Assembly (NCBI RefSeq): GCF_001672975.1
Contig: NZ_LZKU01000190.1
Coordinates: 1-35,943, forward strand
DNA from: Mycobacterium sp. 1465703.0
Lineage (GTDB): Bacteria > Actinomycetota > Actinomycetes > Mycobacteriales > Mycobacteriaceae
DNA length: 35,943 nt
Direction: 5' to 3'
Part shown: positions 1-8,396 of the stretch, piece after piece
Layout: the number at the start of each line of letters is the position of its first letter
Position numbering within the stretch: position 1 is the first letter of the stretch
Made by a program: the position numbers and the translations under genes
Notes under the pieces: generated by a model
Seen by the model: the letters and a program-made list of their open reading frames with translations, nothing else
The model's database searches: none
What the model was told of the DNA's origin: nothing

Positions 1-238
1 TTTGCGCTCCCGTAGGCCGAGGGGAGCCTCAGTCACCTGCATGCGCCGATTGTCCCGCATCGACGCCGCGCGGTGGCCTCCTGACGTGTCTGCGTTGCAG
101 AGTTCTGACAAACGCCGCCGGGCCGTTGCGAGATCTGCGTATCGCCCACGTAACTGTGCACACCCAGACCGGTAACAGTGCATCTTTAGCGTCGAGTGGT
201 CACTGCCCGTGCCTCACTCAACCCAGGAGTCTCACCAG
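1..238. other. intergenic region upstream of narU-like gene
   Basis: No coding region with plausible mycobacterial codon use is visible here. The stretch presumably holds the 5' control region of the transporter that starts at 239. A Shine-Dalgarno AGGAG lies at 225-229, nine bases before the ATG. No convincing -35/-10 pair, riboswitch or RNA gene was recognised. Confidence 0.5.
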
Positions 239-1630
239 ATGACCACGACCATCACCCCGGCGTTGCAGCCCGCGCCACCGCGCGAGCGTCATAAGGGGCG
301 GCACTGGATCGACGACTGGCGGCCCGAAGACCCCGCATTCTGGGAGACGACCGGCAGGCCGATCGCCCGCCGGAACCTGATCTTCTCGATCTTCGCCGAG
401 CACGTCGGGTTCAGCGTGTGGATGTTGTGGAGCATCGTGGTGGTGCAGATGACAGCCAATGCGCACGGGCACCCCGCCGCGTCCGGATGGGCGCTCAGCG
501 CCAGCCAGGCGCTGTGCCTGGTCGCGGTCCCCAGCGGTGTCGGGGCGTTTCTGAGATTGCCCTACACCTTTGCGGTTCCGCTGTTCGGCGGCCGCAACTG
601 GACGACCATCTCCGCGGCGCTGCTGCTGATTCCGTGCCTGCTGCTGGCGTGGGCGGTGAGCCATCCCGGCATCCCGTTCGGCGCCCTGGTGGCGATCGCC
701 GCGACCGCCGGCTTCGGTGGCGGCAACTTCGCCTCGTCGATGGCCAACATCTCGTTCTTCTACCCGGAGAAGGACAAGGGCTGGGCGCTGGGCCTGAATG
801 CGGCCGGCGGCAACATCGGCGTCGCCGTCGTGCAGAAAATCATCCCGCCCATCGTCATCGCCGGCGGCGGGATGGCGCTGTCGCGGGCCGGGCTGTTCTA
901 TGTGCCGCTGGCCGTGGTGGCCGCAGTCTGTGCGTTCTTGTTCATGGACAACCTCACCGAGGCCAAGACCGACGTGCGGCCGGTGCTGGAGTCGCTGCGG
1001 CATCCCGACACCTGGATCATGTCGCTGCTGTACATCGGCACCTTCGGGTCGTTCATCGGCTACTCGGCCGCCTTCCCGACGCTGCTCAAGACGGTGTTCG
1101 GGCGCGGCGACATCGCCCTGGCCTGGGCCTTTCTGGGCGCCGGCATCGGATCGGTCATCCGGCCCCTGGGCGGCAAGCTGGCCGACCGGATCGGTGGCGC
1201 CCGCATCACCGCCACCAGCTTCGTGATGCTCGCGATCGGGGCGGCGGCGGCGCTGTGGTCGGTGAAGGCGGTCAACCTGCCGGCCTTCTTCGCCAGCTTC
1301 ATGTTCCTGTTCGTCGCGACCGGCATCGGCAATGGTTCGACCTACCGGATGATCTCGCGGATCTTCAAGGTCAAGGGCGAGTTGGCCGGTGGCGATCCCG
1401 ACACCATGGTGGCCATGCGCCGCCAGGCCGCCGGTGCGCTGGGCGTCATCTCGGCGGTGGGTGCCTTCGGCGGGTTCGTGGTTCCGCTGGCATACGCGTG
1501 GTCGAAATCGGCGTTCGGCAGCATCGAACCGGCGTTGCGGTTCTACGTCGTGTTCTTCCTCGCCCTGCTCGGCGTCACCTGGTACTGCTACCTGCGCAAG
1601 CACAACGCGATCACCCGGGTGGGGATCTAG
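239..1630 (+). CDS. narU: NarK/NarU-type nitrate/nitrite porter (MFS)
   Basis: This is an inner-membrane major facilitator of the nitrate/nitrite porter (NNP) family, 463 aa. Both family signatures are visible: a GFGGGNFASSMAN block followed by GLNAAGGNIGV in the first half, and GIGNGSTYRM in the second half. About twelve hydrophobic segments can be counted. An upstream in-frame GTG at 209 is open, but ATG 239 is preceded by AGGAG at 225-229 with a 9-base spacer, and the resulting length equals that of M. tuberculosis NarU (Rv0267). The cytoplasmic N-terminus is polar (HWIDDW, then a P-E-D run). It probably moves nitrate in or nitrite out; direction cannot be read from sequence. The next gene is convergent, one base away. 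Synteny with Rv0267 supports the symbol. Confidence 0.85.
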   Translation: MTTTITPALQPAPPRERHKGRHWIDDWRPEDPAFWETTGRPIARRNLIFSIFAEHVGFSVWMLWSIVVVQMTANAHGHPAASGWALSASQALCLVAVPSGVGAFLRLPYTFAVPLFGGRNWTTISAALLLIPCLLLAWAVSHPGIPFGALVAIAATAGFGGGNFASSMANISFFYPEKDKGWALGLNAAGGNIGVAVVQKIIPPIVIAGGGMALSRAGLFYVPLAVVAAVCAFLFMDNLTEAKTDVRPVLESLRHPDTWIMSLLYIGTFGSFIGYSAAFPTLLKTVFGRGDIALAWAFLGAGIGSVIRPLGGKLADRIGGARITATSFVMLAIGAAAALWSVKAVNLPAFFASFMFLFVATGIGNGSTYRMISRIFKVKGELAGGDPDTMVAMRRQAAGALGVISAVGAFGGFVVPLAYAWSKSAFGSIEPALRFYVVFFLALLGVTWYCYLRKHNAITRVGI

Positions 1631-1631
1631 C

Positions 1632-2915
1632 TCAGGACGGCTTCTGCCGTCCGCTGTATCCATCCCAGGGGCTGTAGTCGGCGATCAGCTCTTCCTGCGG
1701 TGGCCGTTGGTCGTCGGGAACGTGCTGCAGGTTGATCCGGATCCGGTACCAGATCGAACTGGGCCCGCGCATCCCGTCGACCAGGATGTCTATCGGCTCG
1801 AGTCGGCCGGCCGCCTCGGGGTAGCGGTCGCGCCAGACGTCCAGCGCCGCCATTGCCTCGTCCTTGGTCTTGGTGCGGGCGATCTCGATCAGCGGCATCG
1901 CGGATTGCCTGCGGCCTGCCGCTCCGCCGGAGCGGTTGCCCGAGCCTTTCGGCGCGCGTTCGGGCGGTCCCATCTCTTCGGCGAGCACCAGCAGCCGGTC
2001 CAGCTCGCCGACCGCGTCATCGATTCCCGCCCACGGATCGCCCAGTTCGGCGAACCGGGCGGGCACGGTGTCGATGGTGAACGCCTCCGGCCGGCAGTCG
2101 GCGACCTCGTCCCACTGCAGCGGTGTCGAGACCCGGGCATCGGGCGTCGCCCGTACTGAGTACGCCGATGCGACGGTGCGGTCCTTCGCGTTCTGGTTGA
2201 AGTCGACGAACACCCCTTCGCGTTCTTCCTTCCACCACCGGCTGGTCGCGGCGTCGGGTACGCGTCGCTCGACTTCGCGGGCAACGGTCTGCGCGGCCAG
2301 CCGCACCTGGCGGAACTCCCAGCGTGGCGCGATGCGGGCATAGATGTGAAAGCCGCGCGATCCAGATGTCTTGGGCCATGGGGTCAGGCCATAGTCCTCG
2401 AGCACCTCGCGGGCCACCAGCGCGACGTCGACGATGCGCCGCCAGGAAACCCCGGGCATCGGATCCAAGTCGACCCGCAGTTCGTCGGGGTGGTCGAGGT
2501 CGTCGGCAAGCACCGGGTGCGGGTTGAGGTCGACGCAGCCCAGGTTGATCGCCCACGCCAGTCCCGCGGCATCGTGGATCACCGCCTCGGCAGCCGAAGT
2601 GCCTCGCGCATAACGCAGTTCGGCAACGTCGACCCAGTCGGGCCGCTTGGCCGGGGCGCGCTTCTGAAACACCGCTTCTTCGGTGATGCCGTGGACGAAG
2701 CGCTTCAGGATCATCGGCCGGCCGGCCACGCCACGCAGCGCGCCGTCGGCCACGGACAGGTAATAGCGCACTAGGTCGAGCTTGGTGTAGGGGCCCGAAT
2801 CGCGACCCGTGGTTTCATAATCGCTCGCTCGGGGGAACACCACCTTGTCTGGGTGAGTGATGGTGACCTGGCGCCCGGCCACCTCCAGCGAAACCGGACG
2901 GGACATGTGGTTCAT
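1632..2915 (-). CDS. LigD-like primase-polymerase domain protein (Rv0269c-like)
   Basis: Stand-alone archaeo-eukaryotic primase (AEP/PrimPol) domain of the type fused to ligase in LigD, about 427 aa. The metal-binding DLD motif is at D149/D151 (context RVDLDP), the nucleotide-binding SGSRGFH at 184-190 with H190, and the third acidic residue at D238 in VFVDFNQN. The N-terminal sequence THPDKVVFP is also typical of LigD polymerase domains. Members synthesise short RNA/DNA stretches during end joining and gap filling; no nuclease or ligase domain is present. Start is uncertain: ATG 2915 and ATG 2906 are both possible and neither has a clear Shine-Dalgarno site. It is convergent with the transporter and divergent from fadD2, with 57 bp between the start codons. 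Known H37Rv counterpart: Rv0269c. Confidence 0.82.
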   Translation of the reverse strand: MNHMSRPVSLEVAGRQVTITHPDKVVFPRASDYETTGRDSGPYTKLDLVRYYLSVADGALRGVAGRPMILKRFVHGITEEAVFQKRAPAKRPDWVDVAELRYARGTSAAEAVIHDAAGLAWAINLGCVDLNPHPVLADDLDHPDELRVDLDPMPGVSWRRIVDVALVAREVLEDYGLTPWPKTSGSRGFHIYARIAPRWEFRQVRLAAQTVAREVERRVPDAATSRWWKEEREGVFVDFNQNAKDRTVASAYSVRATPDARVSTPLQWDEVADCRPEAFTIDTVPARFAELGDPWAGIDDAVGELDRLLVLAEEMGPPERAPKGSGNRSGGAAGRRQSAMPLIEIARTKTKDEAMAALDVWRDRYPEAAGRLEPIDILVDGMRGPSSIWYRIRINLQHVPDDQRPPQEELIADYSPWDGYSGRQKPS

Positions 2916-2972
2916 GCTAATTCGCCAGAATTTCTGGCCGTACTGAGACGGACGTCACATAAGGTGGATTTC

Positions 2973-4652
2973 ATGCCTAATCTCCTCGGACTGCCCGCAC
3001 AGGCCGCCGCCAAAGTCCAGCAATACGTCGAACGCGGGTCGGCCGAATTGCACTACGTGCGCAAGGTCTTCGAATCGGGTGCATTCCGGATCGAGCCGCC
3101 GCAGAACTACGCCGCGATGGCCGCCGACATCTATAAGTGGGGCGAGTTCGGCATGCTGCCGGCGCTCAACGCCAGGCGCCAACCCGACCGCGCGGCGTGC
3201 ATCGACGAAGAGGGCGAATTCACCTTCAAGGAACTCGACGAGGCCGCGCACGCGGTGGCCAACGGGCTGATCGAGAAGGGCGTCAAGGGCGGCGACGGGG
3301 TCGCCATCCTGGCCCGCAACAGTCGCTGGTTTCTGATCGCGTACTTCGGCGCTGCGCGGGTGGGCGCCCGCATCATCCTGCTCAACAGCGAGTTCTCCGG
3401 CCCGCAGATCAAAGAGGTGTCCGAGCGCGAGGGCGCCAAGCTGATCATTTACGACGACGAGTACACCAAAGCGGTCAGCAAAGCCTCGCCAGAGCTGGGC
3501 AAACTGCGGGCGCTCGGGACCAATCCCGACGCCGACGAGCCGTCCGGCAGCAAGGACGACACACTGGCCGACCTGATCGAGCGCAGCGACAAGAAGCCCG
3601 CGCCCAAGGCGAGCAAGCACTCGTCGATCATCATCCTGACCAGTGGCACCACCGGCACCCCCAAGGGCGCGAACCGCAGCACGCCGCCGACGCTGGCGCC
3701 GATCGGCGGCATCCTGTCGCACGTCCCGTTCAAGGCCGGCGAGGTGACTTCGTTGCCCGCTCCGATGTTCCACGCGCTGGGTTTCCTGCACGGCACGATC
3801 GCAATGTTTTTGGGCTCGACGCTGGTGCTACGCCGCAAGTTCAAGCCGCCGCACGTGCTGGAGGACATCGAGAAGTACAAGGTGACCGCGATGGTCGTCG
3901 TCCCGGTGATGTTGTCACGCATCCTGGACACGATCGAGAAGATGGACAAGAAACCCGACCTCTCCAGCCTGAGGATCGTGTTCGTATCCGGATCGGCGCT
4001 GGGAGCCGACCTGGCCGAACGAGGCCTGAAGGACCTGGGACCGGTCATCTACAACATGTACGGCTCGACCGAGATCGCATTTGCGACCATCGCCGAACCC
4101 AAGCACCTGGAGTACAACTCGTCGACCGTTGGCCCGGTCGTCAAGGGTGTGAAGGTCAAGATCTACGACGACAACGGCAAAGAGGTGCCGCAGGGGGATG
4201 TCGGTCGCATCTTCGTCGGCAACGCCTTCCCGTTCGAGGGTTACACCGGCGGAGGTAAGAAACAGATCATCGACGGGCTGTTGTCCTCGGGCGACGTGGG
4301 TTACTTCGACGAAAACGGCCTGTTGTTCATCAGCGGTCGCGACGACGAGATGATCGTCTCCGGCGGCGAGAACGTCTTCCCGGCCGAGGTCGAAGACCTC
4401 ATCAGCGGGCATCCGGACGTGGTGGAGGCCACCGCGATCGGCGTCGAAGACAAGGAGTGGGGCCACCGCCTGCGCGCCTTCGTGGTGAAGAAGGACGGCG
4501 CCGACCTCGACGAGGACACCGTCAAGCACTACGTGCGCGACCACCTGGCCCGCTACAAGGTGCCGCGGGAAGTGGTCTTCCTCGACGAGTTGCCGCGCAA
4601 CCCGACGGGCAAGGTCCTCAAGCGCGAGTTGCGCGAAATGGACGTCGACTAG
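2973..4652 (+). CDS. fadD2: fatty-acid-CoA ligase FadD2
   Basis: Acyl-activating enzyme of the AMP-forming (ANL) superfamily, 559 aa, the usual FadD length. The ATP/AMP P-loop motif LTSGTTGTPKG is clear, as is the core NMYGSTEIA, the SGDVGYFDENG segment and the hinge SGRDDEMIVSGGENVFP; the C-terminal catalytic lysine lies in NPTGKVLKRE. It activates a fatty acid to acyl-AMP and then acyl-CoA in the cytoplasm. The open frame runs back to 2853, but ATG 2973 has AAGGTGG at 2961-2967 and gives the length of Rv0270 (FadD2). Flanking fadE6 suggests a lipid degradation role; the substrate chain cannot be read. Confidence 0.93.
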   Translation: MPNLLGLPAQAAAKVQQYVERGSAELHYVRKVFESGAFRIEPPQNYAAMAADIYKWGEFGMLPALNARRQPDRAACIDEEGEFTFKELDEAAHAVANGLIEKGVKGGDGVAILARNSRWFLIAYFGAARVGARIILLNSEFSGPQIKEVSEREGAKLIIYDDEYTKAVSKASPELGKLRALGTNPDADEPSGSKDDTLADLIERSDKKPAPKASKHSSIIILTSGTTGTPKGANRSTPPTLAPIGGILSHVPFKAGEVTSLPAPMFHALGFLHGTIAMFLGSTLVLRRKFKPPHVLEDIEKYKVTAMVVVPVMLSRILDTIEKMDKKPDLSSLRIVFVSGSALGADLAERGLKDLGPVIYNMYGSTEIAFATIAEPKHLEYNSSTVGPVVKGVKVKIYDDNGKEVPQGDVGRIFVGNAFPFEGYTGGGKKQIIDGLLSSGDVGYFDENGLLFISGRDDEMIVSGGENVFPAEVEDLISGHPDVVEATAIGVEDKEWGHRLRAFVVKKDGADLDEDTVKHYVRDHLARYKVPREVVFLDELPRNPTGKVLKRELREMDVD

Positions 4653-4666
4653 CCGGTTCGGGCCAG

Positions 4667-5032
4667 TCAGCGACGGTCTTTGATGGCGCGGGTGATCTGC
4701 GCCGTCAGTTTGGGGTCGGCCAGCAGCTGGTCGATGAGCGCGGTGATGACCTCTTGCCCGGTCACCCGGGCCACGCCGAGCCGGTCGGCCGCCTCACGCT
4801 GCCAGATGTCGAGGGCGCGGTGAGTGGCCGCCGGTAAATCGACGGTCCGACGTGTCCGCTGGGTGCGTCCCTGCGTGCCGACCGCCGGCTGGCTGGCGAT
4901 GCGCGGACCGCCCGGCTGTCCGAGACTGGTGAGCCGCTCGGTCGGGGCGGCGTCCCCGCCCGGGCCGGTGGCCGAGTTGGGGGCGCGGAAGGCTCCGACG
5001 CTGGGTCCGCTGTGGCTGCTGTTGAAGTTCAC
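4667..5032 (-). CDS. small RHH-like putative DNA-binding protein
   Basis: Predicted 121-aa protein. The N-terminal half is low-complexity (G, P, S, T) and likely disordered. The C-terminal half, from about RTRRTVDLPAATHRAL, looks like a beta strand followed by two helices, as in ribbon-helix-helix antitoxins and small plasmid partition proteins. I do not recognise a named orthologue. The frame is open to a TTG at 5059, but GTG 5032 has GGAGGA about ten bases upstream and is preferred. It is convergent with fadD2 (14-bp gap) and faces an AT-richer, repeat-bearing intergenic stretch that could hold its operator. No ParA partner or toxin gene is adjacent. H37Rv has no gene here as far as I recall. 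Confidence 0.6.
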   Translation of the reverse strand: MNFNSSHSGPSVGAFRAPNSATGPGGDAAPTERLTSLGQPGGPRIASQPAVGTQGRTQRTRRTVDLPAATHRALDIWQREAADRLGVARVTGQEVITALIDQLLADPKLTAQITRAIKDRR

Positions 5033-5295
5033 TTCGGTGTCTTCCTCCGTCAGTGCCAATCAGTAAATCAGCGCTCGGTGCCGGTGTGTGTCAATACTGA
5101 TTCTGTCACCGACGCCAGCCTAAGTCGCGTCGCCGGGCCGCGTGCGGCCCGGTCGGACGGGACCCTGAACGCGCGACGGGGAAGCCTCTTCAGTGCGCAG
5201 GTCGTGTCGCGAATAAATGAAAGTAGCTGCTGGGCGGAATGGCGTTAACGTAGCAGTGGCCGATGAGTCCTTTCCAGTACTTCAAAACTGCTATC

Positions 5296-5319
5296 ATGCG
5301 CAAATGCGCTAATGCGCAA
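5296..5319. repeat. three 8-bp tandem units (ATGCGCnA)
   Basis: Three consecutive 8-base units share ATGCGC and begin at 5296, 5304 and 5312; the units differ only in the two trailing bases (AA, TA, AA). The 8-bp periodicity is seen directly. An iteron or operator role for the nearby RHH-like protein is inference. Confidence 0.7.
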
Positions 5320-5329
5320 AACCTGACTT

Positions 5330-5368
5330 CAGTAGATACGTCGCGCCCATGCCAGTAGATCAGTAGAT
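5330..5368. repeat. three CAGTAGAT units
   Basis: The octamer CAGTAGAT occurs at 5330-5337, 5353-5360 and 5361-5368, all in direct orientation, the last two in tandem. It directly follows the ATGCGC array. Function unknown; a protein-binding array is one possibility. Confidence 0.65.
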
Positions 5369-5591
5369 GCCTATTGAGCTGGATTTATCCGGGCCAAGAA
5401 AGGCAGCAGGGTCAGTATTTGCGAATAGATGGATTGCACAAATACGGATCAATAGAGGCGGGCACTAATTGCCCAGCTCGGCATCATTGTTACTCAATTC
5501 ACAACAGAAAAAGACGAATTTCCCTTGTTTGCTCAAAAATGTCCCACTAACGTTTTTGGCAACGGGCAACTGGTTGGAAGGAATGACTTAG

Positions 5592-5888
5592 ATGATCTCC
5601 TCACGATCGATACGCGGCGTGGCCGCAGGTGCGATGGGGGCCGGGGCTGTGGCTGGAGCGTTGCTGTTCGGCGGCGCCCCTGCAGCCCACGCCGCCCCTG
5701 CACCGGCACCCGCCACCAGCTTCGCCAGTGCCGGGCCCCACAGTGGGTCGGGCTTCATTCCCGATCGCCCCGGCGGTCGCGGTTGGGGTGGCCATGACGG
5801 TCGGGGAAATGGCCACTGGGACCGCGGCAACTGGGGCCGTGGGGATGACCACTGGGGTCCCCGGCACTGGTCGAACTGGTGGTGGTGA
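5592..5888 (+). CDS. small secreted Gly/Trp/His-rich protein
   Basis: Predicted 98-aa exported protein. A signal peptide is clear: MISSRSIRG, a hydrophobic Ala/Gly core, and an AHA-AP cleavage site near residue 34. The mature part starts with an Ala/Pro stretch and is then dominated by G, W, H, R and D (repeated GHW/GNW/DDHW-like units), ending in NWWW. ATG 5592 is preceded by AAGGA at 5578-5582. Such tails could bind metal or cell-wall polymers, but no family is recognised. A strong hairpin follows at 5964-5996. Confidence 0.7.
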   Translation: MISSRSIRGVAAGAMGAGAVAGALLFGGAPAAHAAPAPAPATSFASAGPHSGSGFIPDRPGGRGWGGHDGRGNGHWDRGNWGRGDDHWGPRHWSNWWW

Positions 5889-5963
5889 TCACCATCTCCG
5901 CGCGGTAGCCGGACATCGCCGACACGCCAACCCTCGGGATGGACGGACCGCGGTTGGGGGGAA

Positions 5964-5996
5964 CCATGCCGGCCTGACTTAGTCAGGTCGGCATGG
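5964..5996. terminator. strong bidirectional hairpin terminator
   Basis: Two 15-base arms (5964-5978 and 5982-5996) pair with a single G-T mismatch around a 3-base loop TTA. It lies between the convergent secreted-protein gene and fadE6, which supports a shared terminator. There is only a short T run after it, as is common in mycobacteria. Confidence 0.8.
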
Positions 5997-6021
5997 CCCT
6001 GTTTGGGGCCTTTGTCGCGCT

Positions 6022-8223
6022 TTACGGATCGCGGGGCAGGCCCAGCAGCCGTTCGGCAATGATGTTCAGCTGCACCTCCGAGGTGCCGCCGTAAATGGTG
6101 GTGGCCCGGCTGGCCAATAGGTACTCGCCCCATTTACCGGGCAATTGGTCCGGGTCGCCGATCGCGGCGTCGGTGCCGAACGAAGAAACCGCGAATTCGG
6201 CATACCCCTGGCCGGTGCGCATCGACAGCAGTTTGGAGATCGCCGCCGACGGCATGGCGTCCCCGCCGGCCAGCGTCAACAGTGTGGAGCGCAGATTCAG
6301 CACCTTGGCCGCGTGCCCCTCGGCGATCAATTGACCAGCTCGATGCTGAGCGATCTGGTCGAAGTGGCCGTCGCGAATGAATTCGACGAACTGTGCCAGC
6401 GTGGCCAGGAAGTTCGCCTCGCTGCTGCCGATCGACACCCGCTCGGCGGTGAGGGTATTGCGGCTGACCTCCCAGCCGCGGTTGACCTCACCGAGCACGC
6501 AGTCATCGGGCACGAACACATCATCGATGTAGACGGTGTTGAACATGGCGTTGCCGGTGAGCTCGCGCAGCGGCTTCACGTCGACGCCTTCACTGTGCAT
6601 GTCCAACAGGAAGTAGGTGATCCCGCTGTGCTTAGGGGCGCTGGGATCCGTTCTGGCCAACAGCGCGCCCCACTGGGAGAACTGCGCGGCGGTGGTCCAG
6701 ATCTTCTGGCCGGTGATGCGCCAGCCACCGTCGGTCCGGGTGGCCTTGGTGGTGAGACTGGCCAAGTCCGATCCGGCGCCCGGCTCGGAAAACAGTTGGC
6801 ACCACACCATTTCGCCGCGGAAGGTCGGCGGCAGGAACCGCTGCTTTTGTTCCTCGGTTCCGAACGCCACGATCGACGGGACGATCCAGGTGGCGATCCC
6901 GGTCTGCGGCCGCTTGACCCGCCCGGAGCTGAACTCCTGCGCAATGATGATCTGCTCCACCGGACTGGCCGCCCGCCCCCATGGCTTCGGCAGATAAGGC
7001 AGCACCCAGCCGCCCTCGGCGATGGCGACCTTGCGCTGCTCGCGCTCGATCTCCTTGAGCGCGGAGACTTCGGCCCGGATCTCGGCTCGTAACTTCTCGG
7101 TGTCGGGATCGAGGTCGATATCCACCGCGCGCATGCCGGTGGTGGTCGCGGTGTCGACGACTTTCTGGGGATAGTCCGAACTGCGGCCGAAGGAGGCGGC
7201 CAGCATCAGTGCCCGGCGGTAGTACACGTTGGTGTCGTGCTCCCAGGTGAAGCCGATCCCGCCGTGCACCTGAATGCAGTCCTGCGCGCAGCGCTGGGCG
7301 GCTGCCGGCGCCAGCGTCGCCGCGACGGCGGCGGCAAATTCGACGTGTGAACCTGCTGTGTCCCAATTGTTTTCGCGCGCTTCGTCGATCGCCCGGGCGG
7401 CATCCCAGACCGCCGCGGTTGCTCGCTCGGTGTCGGCGATCATCTCGGCGCACTTGTGCTTGATGGCCTGGAATTGGCCGATCGGACGGCCGAACTGCTC
7501 GCGGATCTTGGCGTAGTGGGAGGCTGTGTCGGTCGCCCAGCGCGCCACCCCGATCGCTTCGGCGGACAGCAGCGTGGTCATCAGCGCGTGCGCGGTCGCC
7601 ATGCTCAGGTTCGTCAGCACGACGTCGTCGCTGACCTCTACGGCGTTGGCTCGCACGTCGGCGATGGGTCGCAGCGGATCCAGGCTCTTGACCGGTTCGA
7701 TCTCGAGCTGGTCGGCGTGCAGCACCACCCACGCTTCGCCGCTGTCGATCGCCACCGGGAGCACCAGCAGGGTGGCCTGCGCCGCGGCGGGCACTGCTCG
7801 AACTTCACCACGGATCACCAGTGAGTCGCCGTGCCGGGTGGCGGTGAGCGCACAACAGTTCAGCCCGTAGGAGGCGATTTCGGCGCCCGAGGCCAACTCC
7901 GAGAGCACCTTGGCGTCCGGGTCGTGCGCGGAGATCAGCGCGCTGGCGATCGCCGACGGCACGAAGGGGCCCGGCACCGCCCCATAACCGAATTCGGCCA
8001 GCACAATGGCCAACTCGAGGATGCCGAAGCCTTGCCCGCCGACGGATTCGGCCAAGTGAACGCCCTGCAGTCCCTGCTCGGCCGCGGCCTGCCAGTACGG
8101 CGGAGGGTTCTCCAGCGGAGTTTCCATGGCCGCGTGCAGCGTCTCGGACGGCGCGATGCGCGCCACCAGCGACCGCACGGAATCGGCCAGTTCTTGATGC
8201 TCAGGATTTATCGCGATCGGCAT
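6022..8223 (-). CDS. fadE6: double-domain acyl-CoA dehydrogenase FadE6
   Basis: A 733-aa protein carrying two acyl-CoA dehydrogenase modules in tandem. The N-terminal half (about 1-340) runs from NPEHQELADSVRSL to a VHGGIGFTWEHD helix. The C-terminal half (about 360-733) has MVWCQLFSEPGAGSDLASL, the WTTAAQ FAD-contact region and IYGGTSEVQLNIIAERLLGL. It would oxidise acyl-CoA thioesters with FAD. Tandem ACAD fusions of this length are known in mycobacteria and this one matches Rv0271c in length and context. ATG 8223 is preceded by GGAAGG; the frame is open further to 8262 but without an obvious start signal. It lies downstream of and in the same direction as the hydrolase and TetR genes, with a 173-bp gap. 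Confidence 0.9.
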   Translation of the reverse strand: MPIAINPEHQELADSVRSLVARIAPSETLHAAMETPLENPPPYWQAAAEQGLQGVHLAESVGGQGFGILELAIVLAEFGYGAVPGPFVPSAIASALISAHDPDAKVLSELASGAEIASYGLNCCALTATRHGDSLVIRGEVRAVPAAAQATLLVLPVAIDSGEAWVVLHADQLEIEPVKSLDPLRPIADVRANAVEVSDDVVLTNLSMATAHALMTTLLSAEAIGVARWATDTASHYAKIREQFGRPIGQFQAIKHKCAEMIADTERATAAVWDAARAIDEARENNWDTAGSHVEFAAAVAATLAPAAAQRCAQDCIQVHGGIGFTWEHDTNVYYRRALMLAASFGRSSDYPQKVVDTATTTGMRAVDIDLDPDTEKLRAEIRAEVSALKEIEREQRKVAIAEGGWVLPYLPKPWGRAASPVEQIIIAQEFSSGRVKRPQTGIATWIVPSIVAFGTEEQKQRFLPPTFRGEMVWCQLFSEPGAGSDLASLTTKATRTDGGWRITGQKIWTTAAQFSQWGALLARTDPSAPKHSGITYFLLDMHSEGVDVKPLRELTGNAMFNTVYIDDVFVPDDCVLGEVNRGWEVSRNTLTAERVSIGSSEANFLATLAQFVEFIRDGHFDQIAQHRAGQLIAEGHAAKVLNLRSTLLTLAGGDAMPSAAISKLLSMRTGQGYAEFAVSSFGTDAAIGDPDQLPGKWGEYLLASRATTIYGGTSEVQLNIIAERLLGLPRDP

Positions 8224-8396
8224 TGGTCGCCTTCCGTTGCTGCAGGATGCCGTTTCGGCCAAGTACCTTCCAAGCTAACAACCAGTCGGTTGGGTGACGA
8301 GATGGGTTGGCGGCTGCCCCTTCGGCCCAGGGCGACCACCCCGACCACACCGGGCCGACCCCACCAGGCGCCGCGAACGAAATCGGCCGGGAACCG

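Larger units (their letters stand above)
5033..5591. other. repeat-bearing AT-richer intergenic region
   Basis: About 560 bp without a credible gene and visibly richer in A/T than its surroundings. It contains three ATGCGC units at exact 8-bp steps (5296, 5304, 5312) and three CAGTAGAT units (5330, 5353, 5361; the last two are directly abutting). A small inverted repeat GGGCA/TGCCC with a 5-base loop lies at 5460-5474. It lies between two divergent starts (the RHH-like gene and the secreted protein) so it must hold both promoters. Confidence 0.6.

Noticed and set aside
5460..5474. Short inverted repeat GGGCA/TGCCC
   Set aside because: Five-base arms are expected by chance; no gene end is next to it.
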